The notes under the pieces are model-generated. The model was given only the letters and a program-made list of their open reading frames with translations, did not search any database and had not been told where the DNA came from. From the NCBI RefSeq assembly GCF_025150085.1, contig NZ_CP102280.1, positions 759,001 to 823,000 on the forward strand: a stretch of 64,000 nucleotides of DNA, read 5' to 3'. The stretch is from Dorea longicatena (lineage in GTDB: Bacteria > Bacillota > Clostridia > Lachnospirales > Lachnospiraceae). Positions 35,389 to 44,657 of the stretch are shown here, in pieces; positions within the stretch are counted from its first letter, which is position 1; each line of letters begins with the position of its first letter. Both the position numbers and the translations under genes were made by a program.

Positions 35389-36663
35389 ATGGGAATGACG
35401 ATGACACAGAAGATACTGGCAGCTCATGCAGGTCTTGACAGCGTGACAGCCGGTCAGTTAATAGAAGCAAAGTTAGATGTAGTTATGGCAAATGACATCA
35501 CAGGTCCTATGGCTCTGCCAATCTTCAGACAGATGGCAGACAAAGTATTTGACAAAGACAAGGTGGTACTGGTACCAGATCACTTTACACCGAATAAAGA
35601 TATCAAATCAGCAGAGAACTCAAAATCGATCCGTGAATTTGCAAAGAATCAGGGACTTAGCTGGTATTTTGAACAGGGAAAATCAGGAGTAGAACATGCA
35701 ATCCTTCCGGAGGCCGGAGTTGTTGCAGCAGGGGAATGTATCATTGGCGCAGATTCCCATACCTGTACATATGGTGCGCTGGGTGCATTCTCAACAGGTG
35801 TCGGAACAACCGATATTGCAACAGGTATGGCAATGGGAGAACTGTGGTTCAAAGTTCCAAGTGCGATCAAGTTCGTACTGACAGGAAAGCCTGGCAAATA
35901 TGTAAGTGGTAAAGATATCATCATCCATATCATCGGTAAGATCGGTGTGGACGGAGCTCTTTACAAATCCATGGAATTTACCGGAGACGGAATCAAGAAT
36001 CTTTCTATGGCAGACAGATTCACAATGGCAAACATGGCAATCGAAGCCGGAGCCAAGAACGGAATATTCCCGGTAGATGAAAAGACAGAAGAATACTTAA
36101 AAGAACATACAAAGAAAGAATATAAAGTGTACGAAGCAGATGGGGACGCAGAATATGAAAGTGTTGTAGAGATCGATCTTTCCGAAGTCCGTCCAACAGT
36201 AGCATTCCCGCATCTTCCGGGCAATGCGAAGACGATTGACGAGATCGAAGCAATGGAACCAATCAAGATCGATCAGGTCGTGATCGGATCCTGTACAAAC
36301 GGAAGAATGGAAGATATGAGAAAAGCAGCTGCCATTCTTCAGGGACATACTGTTCATCCGGATGTACGTGTTATGGTCGTTCCGGCAACACAGAAGATCT
36401 ACAAACAGTGTATCAGAGAAGGCCTTCTGGAAATCTTCGTAGACGCAGGATGTGCAGTCAACACACCAAGCTGTGGACCTTGTATGGGTGGACATATGGG
36501 TGTTATGGCAGCAGGAGAAAAATGTGTATCTACAACAAACCGTAATTTCGTAGGAAGAATGGGGCATGTAGATTCCCTGATTTATCTGGCATCACCGGAA
36601 GTAGCAGCAGCAAGTGCAATCGCAGGATATATCGCTAACCCAGAGAAAGTAGGTGACAAATAA
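35389..36663 (+). CDS. leuC: 3-isopropylmalate dehydratase large subunit (LeuC/HacA type), 424 aa
   Basis: Aconitase-superfamily protein with the three cluster cysteines: C in [10 protein letters not shown] and the pair in [14 protein letters not shown]. Substrate-side motifs are [20 protein letters not shown] and [17 protein letters not shown]. The length of about 420 is typical of the archaeal/clostridial LeuC/HacA form, which can serve leucine synthesis; homoaconitase activity cannot be excluded. Its stop overlaps the leuD start by one base, so the two subunits are co-translated. Confidence 0.88.
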   Translation: MGMTMTQKILAAHAGLDSVTAGQLIEAKLDVVMANDITGPMALPIFRQMADKVFDKDKVVLVPDHFTPNKDIKSAENSKSIREFAKNQGLSWYFEQGKSGVEHAILPEAGVVAAGECIIGADSHTCTYGALGAFSTGVGTTDIATGMAMGELWFKVPSAIKFVLTGKPGKYVSGKDIIIHIIGKIGVDGALYKSMEFTGDGIKNLSMADRFTMANMAIEAGAKNGIFPVDEKTEEYLKEHTKKEYKVYEADGDAEYESVVEIDLSEVRPTVAFPHLPGNAKTIDEIEAMEPIKIDQVVIGSCTNGRMEDMRKAAAILQGHTVHPDVRVMVVPATQKIYKQCIREGLLEIFVDAGCAVNTPSCGPCMGGHMGVMAAGEKCVSTTNRNFVGRMGHVDSLIYLASPEVAAASAIAGYIANPEKVGDK

Positions 36664-37154
36664 TGAAAGCTTTAGGACATGTTTTTAAATACGGAGATAA
36701 CGTAGATACAGACGTAATCATTCCTGCAAGATATCTGAATTCATTCGATGCACAGGAACTTGCAAGCCATGCAATGGCAGATATCGACCCTGAATTTGTA
36801 AATAAAGTACAGCCTGGAGATATTATTGTTGCCAACAAGAACTTTGGATGCGGTTCTTCAAGAGAACATGCACCATTATGTCTTAAGACAGCAGGTGTCA
36901 GCTGCGTTATCGCAGAGACGTTTGCAAGAATCTTCTATCGTAATGCGATCAATATCGGACTTCCGATCATTGAGTGCCCGGAAGCGGCAAAAGCAATCGA
37001 AGCAGGTGATGAAGTAGAGATCGACTTTGACAGCGGTAAGATTTGCGACAGAACAAAAGGTACGGAATTCCAGGGACAGCCTTTCCCTGAATTCATGCAG
37101 AAACTGATCGCTGCAGGTGGACTTGTAAAATATACAAACAGCAAGAGAAAGTAA
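36663..37154 (+). CDS. leuD: 3-isopropylmalate dehydratase small subunit, 163 aa
   Basis: The swivel domain has [32 protein letters not shown] and a C-terminal [20 protein letters not shown]. The conserved [10 protein letters not shown] loop binds the substrate carboxylates. The short 163-residue form always pairs with a 420-residue LeuC as here. One-base overlap with leuC. Confidence 0.9.
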   Translation: MKALGHVFKYGDNVDTDVIIPARYLNSFDAQELASHAMADIDPEFVNKVQPGDIIVANKNFGCGSSREHAPLCLKTAGVSCVIAETFARIFYRNAINIGLPIIECPEAAKAIEAGDEVEIDFDSGKICDRTKGTEFQGQPFPEFMQKLIAAGGLVKYTNSKRK

Positions 37155-37175
37155 TCATATAAGGAGAGCATTGGC

Positions 37176-38663
37176 ATGGGTTTATATTACAAAAGTACAA
37201 GAAATTCGAATCTGAAAGTAACAGCATCTGAAGCAATTCTGCAGGGACTTGCCCCGGACGGTGGACTTTTTGTACCATCAGAACTTCCGAAACTGGATGT
37301 ATCAATGTCGGATCTGAAAGGAAAGACATATCAGGAGATCGCATATCTTGTAATGAAACAGTTCCTGACAGATTTTACGGAAGAAGAACTGAAAAGCTGT
37401 ATCGATAAAGCTTATGACAGCAAATTTGACACAGAAGAGATCGCACCGCTTGTAAAAGTAGATGATACTTATTATATGGAATTATTCCATGGTGCAACGA
37501 TCGCGTTCAAAGATATGGCGTTATCTATTCTGCCACATCTGATGACGACTTCAGCAAAGAAGAATGATGTAAAGAATGAAATCGTAATCCTGACTGCCAC
37601 ATCCGGAGATACAGGAAAAGCTGCACTTGCCGGATTTGCAGATGTGGAAGGAACAAGGATCATCGTATTCTATCCTAAGAACGGAGTCAGCAAAGTGCAG
37701 GAACTTCAGATGGTGACACAGAGAGGCGAAAATGTAAATGTAGTAGCGATCCATGGCAATTTCGATAATGCCCAGAGTGGTGTAAAAGCCATGTTCGAGG
37801 ATAAAGAACTTGCAGAAGAACTTGCGAAGAAAGGCTATCAGTTCTCATCAGCCAACTCGATCAATATCGGACGTCTGGTTCCACAGGTGGTATATTATGT
37901 CAATGCATATGCCAAACTTCTGGAAAATGAAGAGATTGAAGACGGTGAGAAGATCAATGTAGTAGTTCCGACCGGTAACTTTGGTAATATTCTGGCTGCA
38001 TACTATGCAAAACAGATGGGAGTCCCAATCGATAAACTGGTATGTGCATCGAATGACAATAAAGTGTTATTTGACTTCTTCCAGACAGGTGATTATGACA
38101 GAAACCGTGAGTTTATCCTCACAACATCACCATCTATGGATATCCTGATTTCAAGCAACCTGGAACGTCTGCTTTATCGGATCAGCGGAGATGATGACCA
38201 GAAGACAAAAGATATGATGGAAGCATTAAAATCCACAGGAAAATATACAATTACAGAAGATATGAAGGCATGTCTTGATGATTTCGCAGCTGGATATGCG
38301 ACAGAAGAAGAGTGTGCGCAGAATATCAAGAAAGTATATGATAAGACAGGGTATGTGATGGATACACATACAAGTGTAGCATCTTATGTGTGTGAATGTT
38401 ATCAGAAGAACAGTGGAGACAATAAGAAATGCGTGATTGCATCAACAGCAAGTCCATATAAATTCGTGAAGAGTGTCATGAGTGCAATTGATCCGAAGTA
38501 TGCAGATCAGGATGAGTTCAGTCTTCTGAAGGTTCTGGAAGAAACATCAGGACGTGAGATGCCGCAGGCGATCAAAGATATCCTGAATGCAAATATTCTG
38601 CATGATCTGGAATGTGATGCTGATAAGATGAAAGATACAGTGAAGAATATTCTGGAAGTATAG
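37176..38663 (+). CDS. thrC: Threonine synthase, 495 aa
   Basis: PLP enzyme of fold type II with the family start YYKSTRNSNLKVTASEAILQ, GLAPDGGLFVP, the PLP lysine in HGATIAFKDMAL, ATSGDTGKAALAGF and VVPTGNFGNILAAYYAKQMG. It makes threonine from O-phosphohomoserine. The 495-residue length fits the class including fungal and E. coli enzymes. It lies 21 bases after leuD with its own AAGGAG site, so it is probably in the same transcript. Confidence 0.95.
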   Translation: MGLYYKSTRNSNLKVTASEAILQGLAPDGGLFVPSELPKLDVSMSDLKGKTYQEIAYLVMKQFLTDFTEEELKSCIDKAYDSKFDTEEIAPLVKVDDTYYMELFHGATIAFKDMALSILPHLMTTSAKKNDVKNEIVILTATSGDTGKAALAGFADVEGTRIIVFYPKNGVSKVQELQMVTQRGENVNVVAIHGNFDNAQSGVKAMFEDKELAEELAKKGYQFSSANSINIGRLVPQVVYYVNAYAKLLENEEIEDGEKINVVVPTGNFGNILAAYYAKQMGVPIDKLVCASNDNKVLFDFFQTGDYDRNREFILTTSPSMDILISSNLERLLYRISGDDDQKTKDMMEALKSTGKYTITEDMKACLDDFAAGYATEEECAQNIKKVYDKTGYVMDTHTSVASYVCECYQKNSGDNKKCVIASTASPYKFVKSVMSAIDPKYADQDEFSLLKVLEETSGREMPQAIKDILNANILHDLECDADKMKDTVKNILEV

Positions 38664-38711
38664 AACGTTTACAAAATGATAAATATATTTTCTGTATTGA
38701 TAAAAATACAT

Positions 38712-38745
38712 AAAATGCAAGATTTCGTGTGAAATCTTGCATTTT
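38712..38745 (+). terminator. Hairpin after thrC
   Basis: AAAATGCAAGATTTC pairs perfectly with GAAATCTTGCATTTT over a 4-base loop. Complementary A- and T-rich arms allow action in both directions. Confidence 0.85.
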
Positions 38746-38832
38746 GTGCTTTTAAAACAAAAAATAGAATAAAAAATAAAAGTTTTAGAGAAAGAACTTG
38801 CAAAAACACATTGTGAAAAGATTGTTAAAGTA

Positions 38833-38861
38833 TTGACTTTTGCGTAGAAAAATGCAATAAT
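38833..38861 (+). promoter_or_regulatory. Promoter of pckA
   Basis: TTGACT (38833-38838) and AATAAT (38856-38861) are 17 bases apart; the leader to the start codon is about 80 bases without clear structure. Confidence 0.65.
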
Positions 38862-38947
38862 AAAACAAATGCTGTTGTGGGAGAATATAACAAGACTAGA
38901 ATTTATAAATATACAGCAGCAAATAAAAGAAAAGAGGTTAAATGAAG

Positions 38948-40552
38948 ATGGCTAAAATCGATTTAAGCAAGTATGGCATTTCAGGAACGACAGAAATCGT
39001 ACACAATCCTTCTTATGAATTATTATTTGAGGAAGAGACAAAACCAGAACTCGAAGGTTTTGAAAAAGGACAGGAAAGTGAACTTGGTGCAGTCAATGTA
39101 ATGACAGGTATCTACACTGGACGTTCTCCAAAAGATAAGTTCATCGTAGTTGATGAGAATTCAAAAGATACTGTATGGTGGACATCTGATGAATATAAGA
39201 ATGATAACCATCCTGCAACACAGGAAGCTTGGAAAGCAGTAAAAGATATTGCGATCAAAGAACTTTCTGACAAAAAACTTTATGTTGTAGATGCATTCTG
39301 CGGAGCAAACAAAGATACACGTATGGCAATCCGTTTCATCGTAGAAGTTGCATGGCAGGCTCATTTCGTAACAAATATGTTCATCAAACCTTCAGAAGAA
39401 GAGCTTGAAAACTTTGAGCCAGACTTCGTAGTATACAATGCTTCTAAAGCAAAAGTTGAAAATTACAAAGAATTAGGACTGAACTCAGAGACAGCAGTAA
39501 TGTTCAACATCACAAGCAAAGAGCAGGTTATCGTGAATACATGGTACGGCGGAGAGATGAAGAAAGGTATGTTCTCTATGATGAACTACTTCCTCCCACT
39601 TAAGGGAATGGCTTCTATGCACTGCTCAGCTAACACAGACCTGAACGGAGAGAATACAGCAATCTTCTTCGGACTTTCAGGAACAGGAAAGACAACACTT
39701 TCTACAGATCCTAAGCGTCTCCTGATCGGTGATGATGAGCACGGATGGGATGATAACGGAGTATTCAACTTTGAAGGTGGATGCTACGCTAAGGTTATCA
39801 ACCTTGACAAAGAATCTGAGCCAGATATCTACAACGCAATCAAACGTAACGCTCTTCTTGAGAACGTAACACTTGATGAGAATGGAAAGATTGATTTTGC
39901 AGATAAGAGTGTAACAGAGAATACACGTGTATCTTACCCAATCAATCATATTGAAAATATTGTACGTCCGGTATCTTCAGCACCTGCAGCTAAGAATGTA
40001 ATCTTCCTTTCTGCTGATGCATTCGGAGTACTTCCTCCGGTATCTGTACTGACACCAGAACAGACACAGTACTACTTCCTGTCAGGATTTACAGCAAAAC
40101 TTGCTGGTACAGAGCGTGGAATCACAGAACCTACACCAACATTCTCAGCTTGCTTCGGACAGGCATTCCTGGAACTGCATCCTACAAAATATGCAGAGGA
40201 ACTTGTTAAGAAGATGGAGAAGAGCGGTGCAAAAGCTTATCTTGTTAACACAGGATGGAACGGAACAGGAAAACGTATCTCTATCAAAGATACTCGTGGA
40301 ATCATCGATGCTATCCTGAACGGAGATATCAAGAATGCTCCAACAAAGACAATCCCATACTTCAACTTTGAAGTACCTACAGAACTTACAGGTGTTGATA
40401 CAGGAATCCTTGATCCTCGTGACACATATGCAGATGCATCTGAGTGGGAAGAAAAGGCAAAAGATCTTGCTGCAAGATTCATCAAGAACTTTGCTAAATA
40501 TGAAGGAAATGAAGCAGGTAAAGCTTTGGTTTCAGCAGGACCACAGTTATAA
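38948..40552 (+). CDS. pckA: Phosphoenolpyruvate carboxykinase (ATP), 534 aa
   Basis: The ATP-type enzyme shows [14 protein letters not shown], the kinase-1a P-loop [36 protein letters not shown] and [18 protein letters not shown]. It interconverts oxaloacetate and PEP; in fermentative gut Firmicutes it often runs in the carboxylating direction. ATG 38948 is favoured by the spacing from AGAGG (38933-38937); ATG 38942 is the alternative. Codon choice looks strongly biased to a small set, consistent with high expression. Confidence 0.96.
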   Translation: MAKIDLSKYGISGTTEIVHNPSYELLFEEETKPELEGFEKGQESELGAVNVMTGIYTGRSPKDKFIVVDENSKDTVWWTSDEYKNDNHPATQEAWKAVKDIAIKELSDKKLYVVDAFCGANKDTRMAIRFIVEVAWQAHFVTNMFIKPSEEELENFEPDFVVYNASKAKVENYKELGLNSETAVMFNITSKEQVIVNTWYGGEMKKGMFSMMNYFLPLKGMASMHCSANTDLNGENTAIFFGLSGTGKTTLSTDPKRLLIGDDEHGWDDNGVFNFEGGCYAKVINLDKESEPDIYNAIKRNALLENVTLDENGKIDFADKSVTENTRVSYPINHIENIVRPVSSAPAAKNVIFLSADAFGVLPPVSVLTPEQTQYYFLSGFTAKLAGTERGITEPTPTFSACFGQAFLELHPTKYAEELVKKMEKSGAKAYLVNTGWNGTGKRISIKDTRGIIDAILNGDIKNAPTKTIPYFNFEVPTELTGVDTGILDPRDTYADASEWEEKAKDLAARFIKNFAKYEGNEAGKALVSAGPQL

Positions 40553-40595
40553 GATCCACTAATGAATCTGATTAAAATCGGATAATGTTATAGGG

Positions 40596-40624
40596 TTGTA
40601 AAATCCATGTAAATGGGTTATAAT
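40596..40624 (+). promoter_or_regulatory. Promoter of the 6S-like RNA
   Basis: TTGTAA (40596-40601) and TATAAT (40619-40624) have 17-base spacing; the start is expected at 40627-40632. Confidence 0.75.
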
Positions 40625-40626
40625 AA

Positions 40627-40806
40627 GTGCAGTGGAAACCTGGAATGTTCGACACTCCTGTAGTTTTGAACCTACAATACTTTAAACGGGAGTCTTACAT
40701 CTCTGTAATATGTCAGGCCATCGATTTTGCAGTGGAAGGCAGAAAAGCAGATGCGGATACCCACCTAGCTGGGTGCTAGGAGTCAGAATACAGGAACCGG
40801 CATTTT
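40627..40806 (+). ncRNA. ssrS: Probable 6S RNA
   Basis: A roughly 180-nt non-coding stretch with its own strong promoter. The ends can pair (GTGC at 40627 with GCAT at 40800, then CCTG with CAGG), leaving a large central open region. Inside is a hairpin ACTCC..GTAG / CTAC..GGGAGT with the AGTTTTGAACCTACAAT segment that I associate with clostridial 6S RNAs. 6S RNA binds housekeeping RNA polymerase holoenzyme in stationary phase. The identification is by resemblance; a covariance-model search would decide. Confidence 0.6.
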
Positions 40807-40824
40807 GGGGAATATACAAAAGAT

Positions 40825-40856
40825 AAAAGACAGTCGTTTTTACGGCTGTCTTTTTT
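40825..40856 (+). terminator. Terminator downstream of the 6S-like RNA
   Basis: AAAGACAGTCG pairs with CGGCTGTCTTT over a 6-base loop, followed by six T. It ends the RNA transcript 34 bases before the SpoIID-like gene. Confidence 0.92.
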
Positions 40857-40889
40857 CGGGTATAAAGGGCGGAAAGAAAGGAAAGAAAA

Positions 40890-42263
40890 TTGCGGAGACG
40901 GAATAAAAAGCATTACAGTATCTATATAGCATGGATTTTACTGTTATTGTGTGTGATCGGAGGCTTGAAAGCAGGCATAGAAGAAAGTGCTGTGGGAAAA
41001 GAGCAAACGCATTCTGAAATATCTATTCAGAGCAGATGGGAAGAATTACTGAAATCTGTATCTGAAAAGAAAAATGATAAAAAGAAAGACCAGAAAAAAT
41101 CAGAGAGTACGGAGGCAGCACAGAAAAATATCAGGATATTGCTCATGACCGATGGATATAAACAGATTGTACATAAAGAATTAAAGGTCAGTGCAACGGG
41201 AGGTCTTATAATAGAAAAAACTGGTACCAGGGAAGAGACTGCAGAAAATGAGAAAATAACGATCACAAAGGAAGATGTCGGATTTCAGAATGGAAAAATC
41301 AGAGTAACAGCAAAAGATGGGGGAGAGATGGTTGTCAGCAGCATCAGGAGAGGATATGGAAATCCTTCTTATGCCGGAATACTGGATCTTTATGCAACAT
41401 CAGAAGGAATAGTAATTATTAATGAACTTCCGGTGGAAAGTTATCTATGCAAAGTTGTTCCCAGTGAAATGCCGGCATCCTATCAGAAAGAAGCCTTAAA
41501 GGCACAGGCAGTCTGCGCAAGAAATTACGCGGAACGCCAGATGGAAGACTATGCTTATCCGGAATATCAGGCGCATGTCAATGACAGCACAGATTATCAG
41601 GTATATAATAATTCGGCACAGCAGGATGCATCCACAGAAGCGGTAAGGGAAACTGCCGGCGAGGTGTTAAAATATAAAGGTAATATTGTAACAACGTATT
41701 ATTATTCAACATCTTGCGGAAAGACAACAACCATGAAAGCCTGGGGAACGAGTGAAAATGAAAGTAATGGATATCTTCAGTCGGTAGAAGTAAAAGATAA
41801 GAATGGAGATTATGAAAAATCACTTCCATGGTACCGGTGGAAAGCTGATATAGATCAGGATATATTGAGTACACTTTTGGCGGAGAATGTAAAAAAGAAT
41901 ATCGGGACGGTACAGTCATTAGAAGTAACGAAAACAGGACCGGGAGGTGTTGCGCTGCAGATAAAAGCTGTCGGTGATAAGGGAAGTATTACAGTTGATA
42001 CAGAGAATAAGATACGAAAGGCGCTGGGGGGAAATGGATATGAAATAAAGAAACAGGATGGTACGGTTGCCCAAAGTGGTACGCTGCTTCCAAGCGCATT
42101 TTTTAAAGTGAAAAAGGCTGGTAATATATTCAAAATCATAGGCGGTGGATACGGTCATGGCATTGGTATGAGCCAGAATGGAGCAAATGAAATGGCGAAA
42201 ACAGGGAAGAATTATCAGGAAATATTACAAATGTTCTATCCAGGAACAACAATTGAAAAATAA
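40890..42263 (+). CDS. SpoIID/LytB-domain protein, 457 aa
   Basis: An N-terminal signal-anchor (IYIAWILLLLCVIGG, about residues 10-25) is followed by a Lys/Glu-rich linker and the SpoIID domain with VESYLCKVVPSEMPASYQKE, LKAQAVCARNYAERQM, TTYYYSTSCGKTT and the closing GGYGHGIGMSQNGA. SpoIID-type enzymes are lytic transglycosylases acting on peptidoglycan, in sporulating Clostridia during engulfment or in cell-wall turnover. The start is TTG 40890, with AAAGGAAAG upstream. It sits outside a sporulation cluster, so the precise role is open. Confidence 0.87.
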   Translation: MRRRNKKHYSIYIAWILLLLCVIGGLKAGIEESAVGKEQTHSEISIQSRWEELLKSVSEKKNDKKKDQKKSESTEAAQKNIRILLMTDGYKQIVHKELKVSATGGLIIEKTGTREETAENEKITITKEDVGFQNGKIRVTAKDGGEMVVSSIRRGYGNPSYAGILDLYATSEGIVIINELPVESYLCKVVPSEMPASYQKEALKAQAVCARNYAERQMEDYAYPEYQAHVNDSTDYQVYNNSAQQDASTEAVRETAGEVLKYKGNIVTTYYYSTSCGKTTTMKAWGTSENESNGYLQSVEVKDKNGDYEKSLPWYRWKADIDQDILSTLLAENVKKNIGTVQSLEVTKTGPGGVALQIKAVGDKGSITVDTENKIRKALGGNGYEIKKQDGTVAQSGTLLPSAFFKVKKAGNIFKIIGGGYGHGIGMSQNGANEMAKTGKNYQEILQMFYPGTTIEK

Positions 42264-42378
42264 GTATAATCAATGGAAGAATAGTTGAGAAAAACACACC
42301 TGGAAACGGAATGATTTCTAATAGACAAACGAAAGAAAATCGGGTAGAATATAGAGACGAATATTTTGGGAGAAAAAG

Positions 42379-43203
42379 ATGAAAAAAGTTAAGTTTCTAT
42401 ATGATAAAGTAATGGAAATAACCGGACAAGTCGGGAAAGATCATGTAGGTGCCTATGCTGCACAGGCAGCGTATTTCTTCATGCTCAGTCTGATTCCGAT
42501 CATATTACTGTTGATCACACTGGTACAGTATACGCCGGTTACGAAGGCAGACGTTATGACGGCTGTCCTTCAGGTGTTTCCAAAATCAGTAGACAGCCTG
42601 ATCACATCCATTGTGAATCAGGTATATAATCAGTCCGGCGGTATCATTTCACTGACCATTATCGTTGCACTCTGGTCGGCCGGGAAAGGTGTACTGGCAC
42701 TGACGACAGGTCTGAATTGCGTTTACGACTGTAAGGAGACACGTAATTATATTATTTTAAGAATACGCGCAACGTTTTATACAGTTGCGTTTATTATTGT
42801 AATTATCTTTCTGCTGGTGTTATCAGTATTTGGTAATACATTGAATCTGTTTGTAACGGAACATTATCCGCTTATGGAACGCTTTGTGGATCAGATTATG
42901 CAGATACGTGGAATCATTACACCGGTATTGCTGTTTGTGTTTACAATGATGATCTATAAATTTTTGCCGAACCACATTGTACAGTTGAAAGTTCAGTTGA
43001 TGGGTGCGGCATTTTCAGCAGTCGGATGGATGATCGTATCATGGATCTTCTCGGTCTATCTGAATATTTTTAAGGGATTTTCATCTATGTATGGAAGTTT
43101 GACGACAATTGTACTGATCATGTTGTGGCTGTACTTCTGTATGTATATTTTGCTGCTTGGCGGGGAAGTGAATGTGATCCTGCGGGATATGGAGCAGGAG
43201 TAG
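42379..43203 (+). CDS. YihY/BrkB family inner-membrane protein, 274 aa
   Basis: Six membrane spans with family landmarks AAQAAYFFMLSLIPIILLL, VALWSAGKGVLALTTGLN and the C-terminal YGSLTTIVLIMLWLYFCMYI with LLGGEVN. The family was once called ribonuclease BN by mistake; it is now treated as a membrane protein of unknown function. GGGAG lies upstream of ATG 42379. It appears monocistronic, ahead of the pheST leader. Confidence 0.88.
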   Translation: MKKVKFLYDKVMEITGQVGKDHVGAYAAQAAYFFMLSLIPIILLLITLVQYTPVTKADVMTAVLQVFPKSVDSLITSIVNQVYNQSGGIISLTIIVALWSAGKGVLALTTGLNCVYDCKETRNYIILRIRATFYTVAFIIVIIFLLVLSVFGNTLNLFVTEHYPLMERFVDQIMQIRGIITPVLLFVFTMMIYKFLPNHIVQLKVQLMGAAFSAVGWMIVSWIFSVYLNIFKGFSSMYGSLTTIVLIMLWLYFCMYILLLGGEVNVILRDMEQE

Positions 43204-43213
43204 AATTTCTGAC

Positions 43214-43241
43214 TTGACAACTTCTGTTCATGTGATACAAT
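43214..43241 (+). promoter_or_regulatory. Promoter of the pheST T-box transcript
   Basis: TTGACA (43214-43219) and TACAAT (43236-43241) are 16 bases apart; the T-box leader begins a few bases later. Confidence 0.8.
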
Positions 43242-43247
43242 AATTAA

Positions 43248-43503
43248 GTATTATGAGATAAAGGCAATGACCGTGTAAGTAGTGAGCCATTTTCCGCTAG
43301 AGAGAGGGAATCGACAGGCTGAAAGTTCCCTTGGGTTCAGATGGTGAATGAATTTCCCGCGCGAGCTGTGTTCTTGAAATAAAAGTAGAGAATGCCGTAT
43401 GATGCACGTTACGCAGTAATGAGTGTCCGCAAAAATATTTTGCGGGAATCAGGGTGGTACCACGGGTTATATGTCTCGTCCCTTTTGGGGCGGGGCTTTT
43501 TTT
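43248..43503 (+). promoter_or_regulatory. T-box leader, predicted to sense tRNA-Phe
   Basis: The leader shows the T-box sequence AGGGTGGTACCACGG (43451-43465), an AGTAG/GAGAGAG stem I region (43276-43316) and a terminator GTCTCGTCCC/GGGGCGGGGC with seven T (43473-43503). A candidate specifier TTC codon lies at 43354-43356 in the AATTTCCC segment. Uncharged tRNA-Phe would stabilise the antiterminator and allow pheST transcription. A palindromic element is inserted between this terminator and pheS. Confidence 0.9.
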
Positions 43504-43511
43504 ATGCCAAA

Positions 43512-43552
43512 GCATGCAAGAGAAGCTGCCAGTGGCAGGTTCTCTTGCATAC
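43512..43552 (+). repeat. Dispersed palindromic repeat, copy C (between T-box terminator and pheS)
   Basis: The best-preserved copy: GCATGCAAGAGAAGCTGCCA pairs with TGGCAGGTTCTCTTGCATAC with two mismatches, giving a 20-bp hairpin. It lies in the transcript past the T-box terminator and about 50 bases before the pheS start. Confidence 0.9.
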
Positions 43553-43601
43553 CCAAAAGCATACGCTGACATAAAAGATATGCGAAGAAAGGAAGAAAAT
43601 G

Positions 43602-44621
43602 ATGAAAGAAAAACTGCAGAACATCAAAGAGGAAGCATTGAAAGCAATTGAAGCTGCCGATATGCCTGAAAAACTGAATGATGTGCGTGTAAAGTTCCTT
43701 GGTAAAAAAGGTGAACTTACCGCTGTATTAAAAGGTATGAAAGACGTTGCACCGGAGGACAGACCGAAGGTTGGACAGATGGTAAATGAGACAAGAGCAG
43801 CGATCGAAGCTGTTCTGGAAGAAAATAAAGAAAAGATGGAAAAAGCAATCCGTGCAGAAAAGCTGAAAAAAGAAGTGATCGATGTAACACTTCCGGCTAA
43901 GAAAAACTGCGTCGGACACCGTCATCCGAATACAATCGCACTGGAAGAAGTAGAGCGTGTATTTACAGGTATGGGATACGAAGTCGTAGAAGGACCTGAG
44001 ATCGAGTATGATGAGTACAACTTCCGTAAACTGAACATCCCGGACGGACATCCGGCAAAGGATGAGCAGGACACATTCTATATTAATAAAGACATCGTGC
44101 TCAGGACACAGACATCTCCTGTACAGGCACGTATTATGGAGCAGGGCAAGCTTCCAATCTGTATCCTGTCACCGGGACGTGTATTCCGTTCAGACGAAGT
44201 AGATGCAACACATTCACCTTCTTTCCATCAGATCGAAGGACTGATCATCGACAAGAATATTTCATTTGCTGACTTAAAGGGAACACTGGAAGTATTTGCA
44301 AAAGAATTATTCGGAGAAGACACAAAGACAAAATTCAGACCACATCATTTCCCATTCACAGAGCCAAGTGCCGAGATGGATGTAAGCTGCTTCAAATGCG
44401 GTGGAAAAGGATGCCGTTTCTGTAAAGGATCCGGATGGATCGAGATCCTCGGATGTGGTATGGTACATCCACACGTACTGGAAATGTGCGGAATTGATCC
44501 GGAAGAATATACAGGATTCGCATTCGGTGTAGGACTGGAACGTATCGCACTTCTGAAGTACGAGATCGATGATATGAGACTGTTATACGAAAATGATATC
44601 AGATTCTTAAAACAGTTCTAG
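43602..44621 (+). CDS. pheS: Phenylalanyl-tRNA synthetase alpha subunit, 339 aa
   Basis: The N-terminal coiled-coil is followed by a class II catalytic core: HPNTIALEEVERVFTGMGYE, VEGPEIEYDEYNF, motif 2 FRSDEVDATHSPSFHQIEG and motif 3 FGVGLERIALLKY. An inserted CFKCGGKGCRFCKGSGW segment is a four-Cys zinc-ribbon-like element seen in some Firmicute PheS proteins. ATG 43602 is slightly preferred to 43599 on spacing. Expression is set by the T-box leader. Confidence 0.95.
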   Translation: MKEKLQNIKEEALKAIEAADMPEKLNDVRVKFLGKKGELTAVLKGMKDVAPEDRPKVGQMVNETRAAIEAVLEENKEKMEKAIRAEKLKKEVIDVTLPAKKNCVGHRHPNTIALEEVERVFTGMGYEVVEGPEIEYDEYNFRKLNIPDGHPAKDEQDTFYINKDIVLRTQTSPVQARIMEQGKLPICILSPGRVFRSDEVDATHSPSFHQIEGLIIDKNISFADLKGTLEVFAKELFGEDTKTKFRPHHFPFTEPSAEMDVSCFKCGGKGCRFCKGSGWIEILGCGMVHPHVLEMCGIDPEEYTGFAFGVGLERIALLKYEIDDMRLLYENDIRFLKQF

Positions 44622-44657
44622 CGAGCACAAGTAATAATACGAAAAGGAGATTTATAA

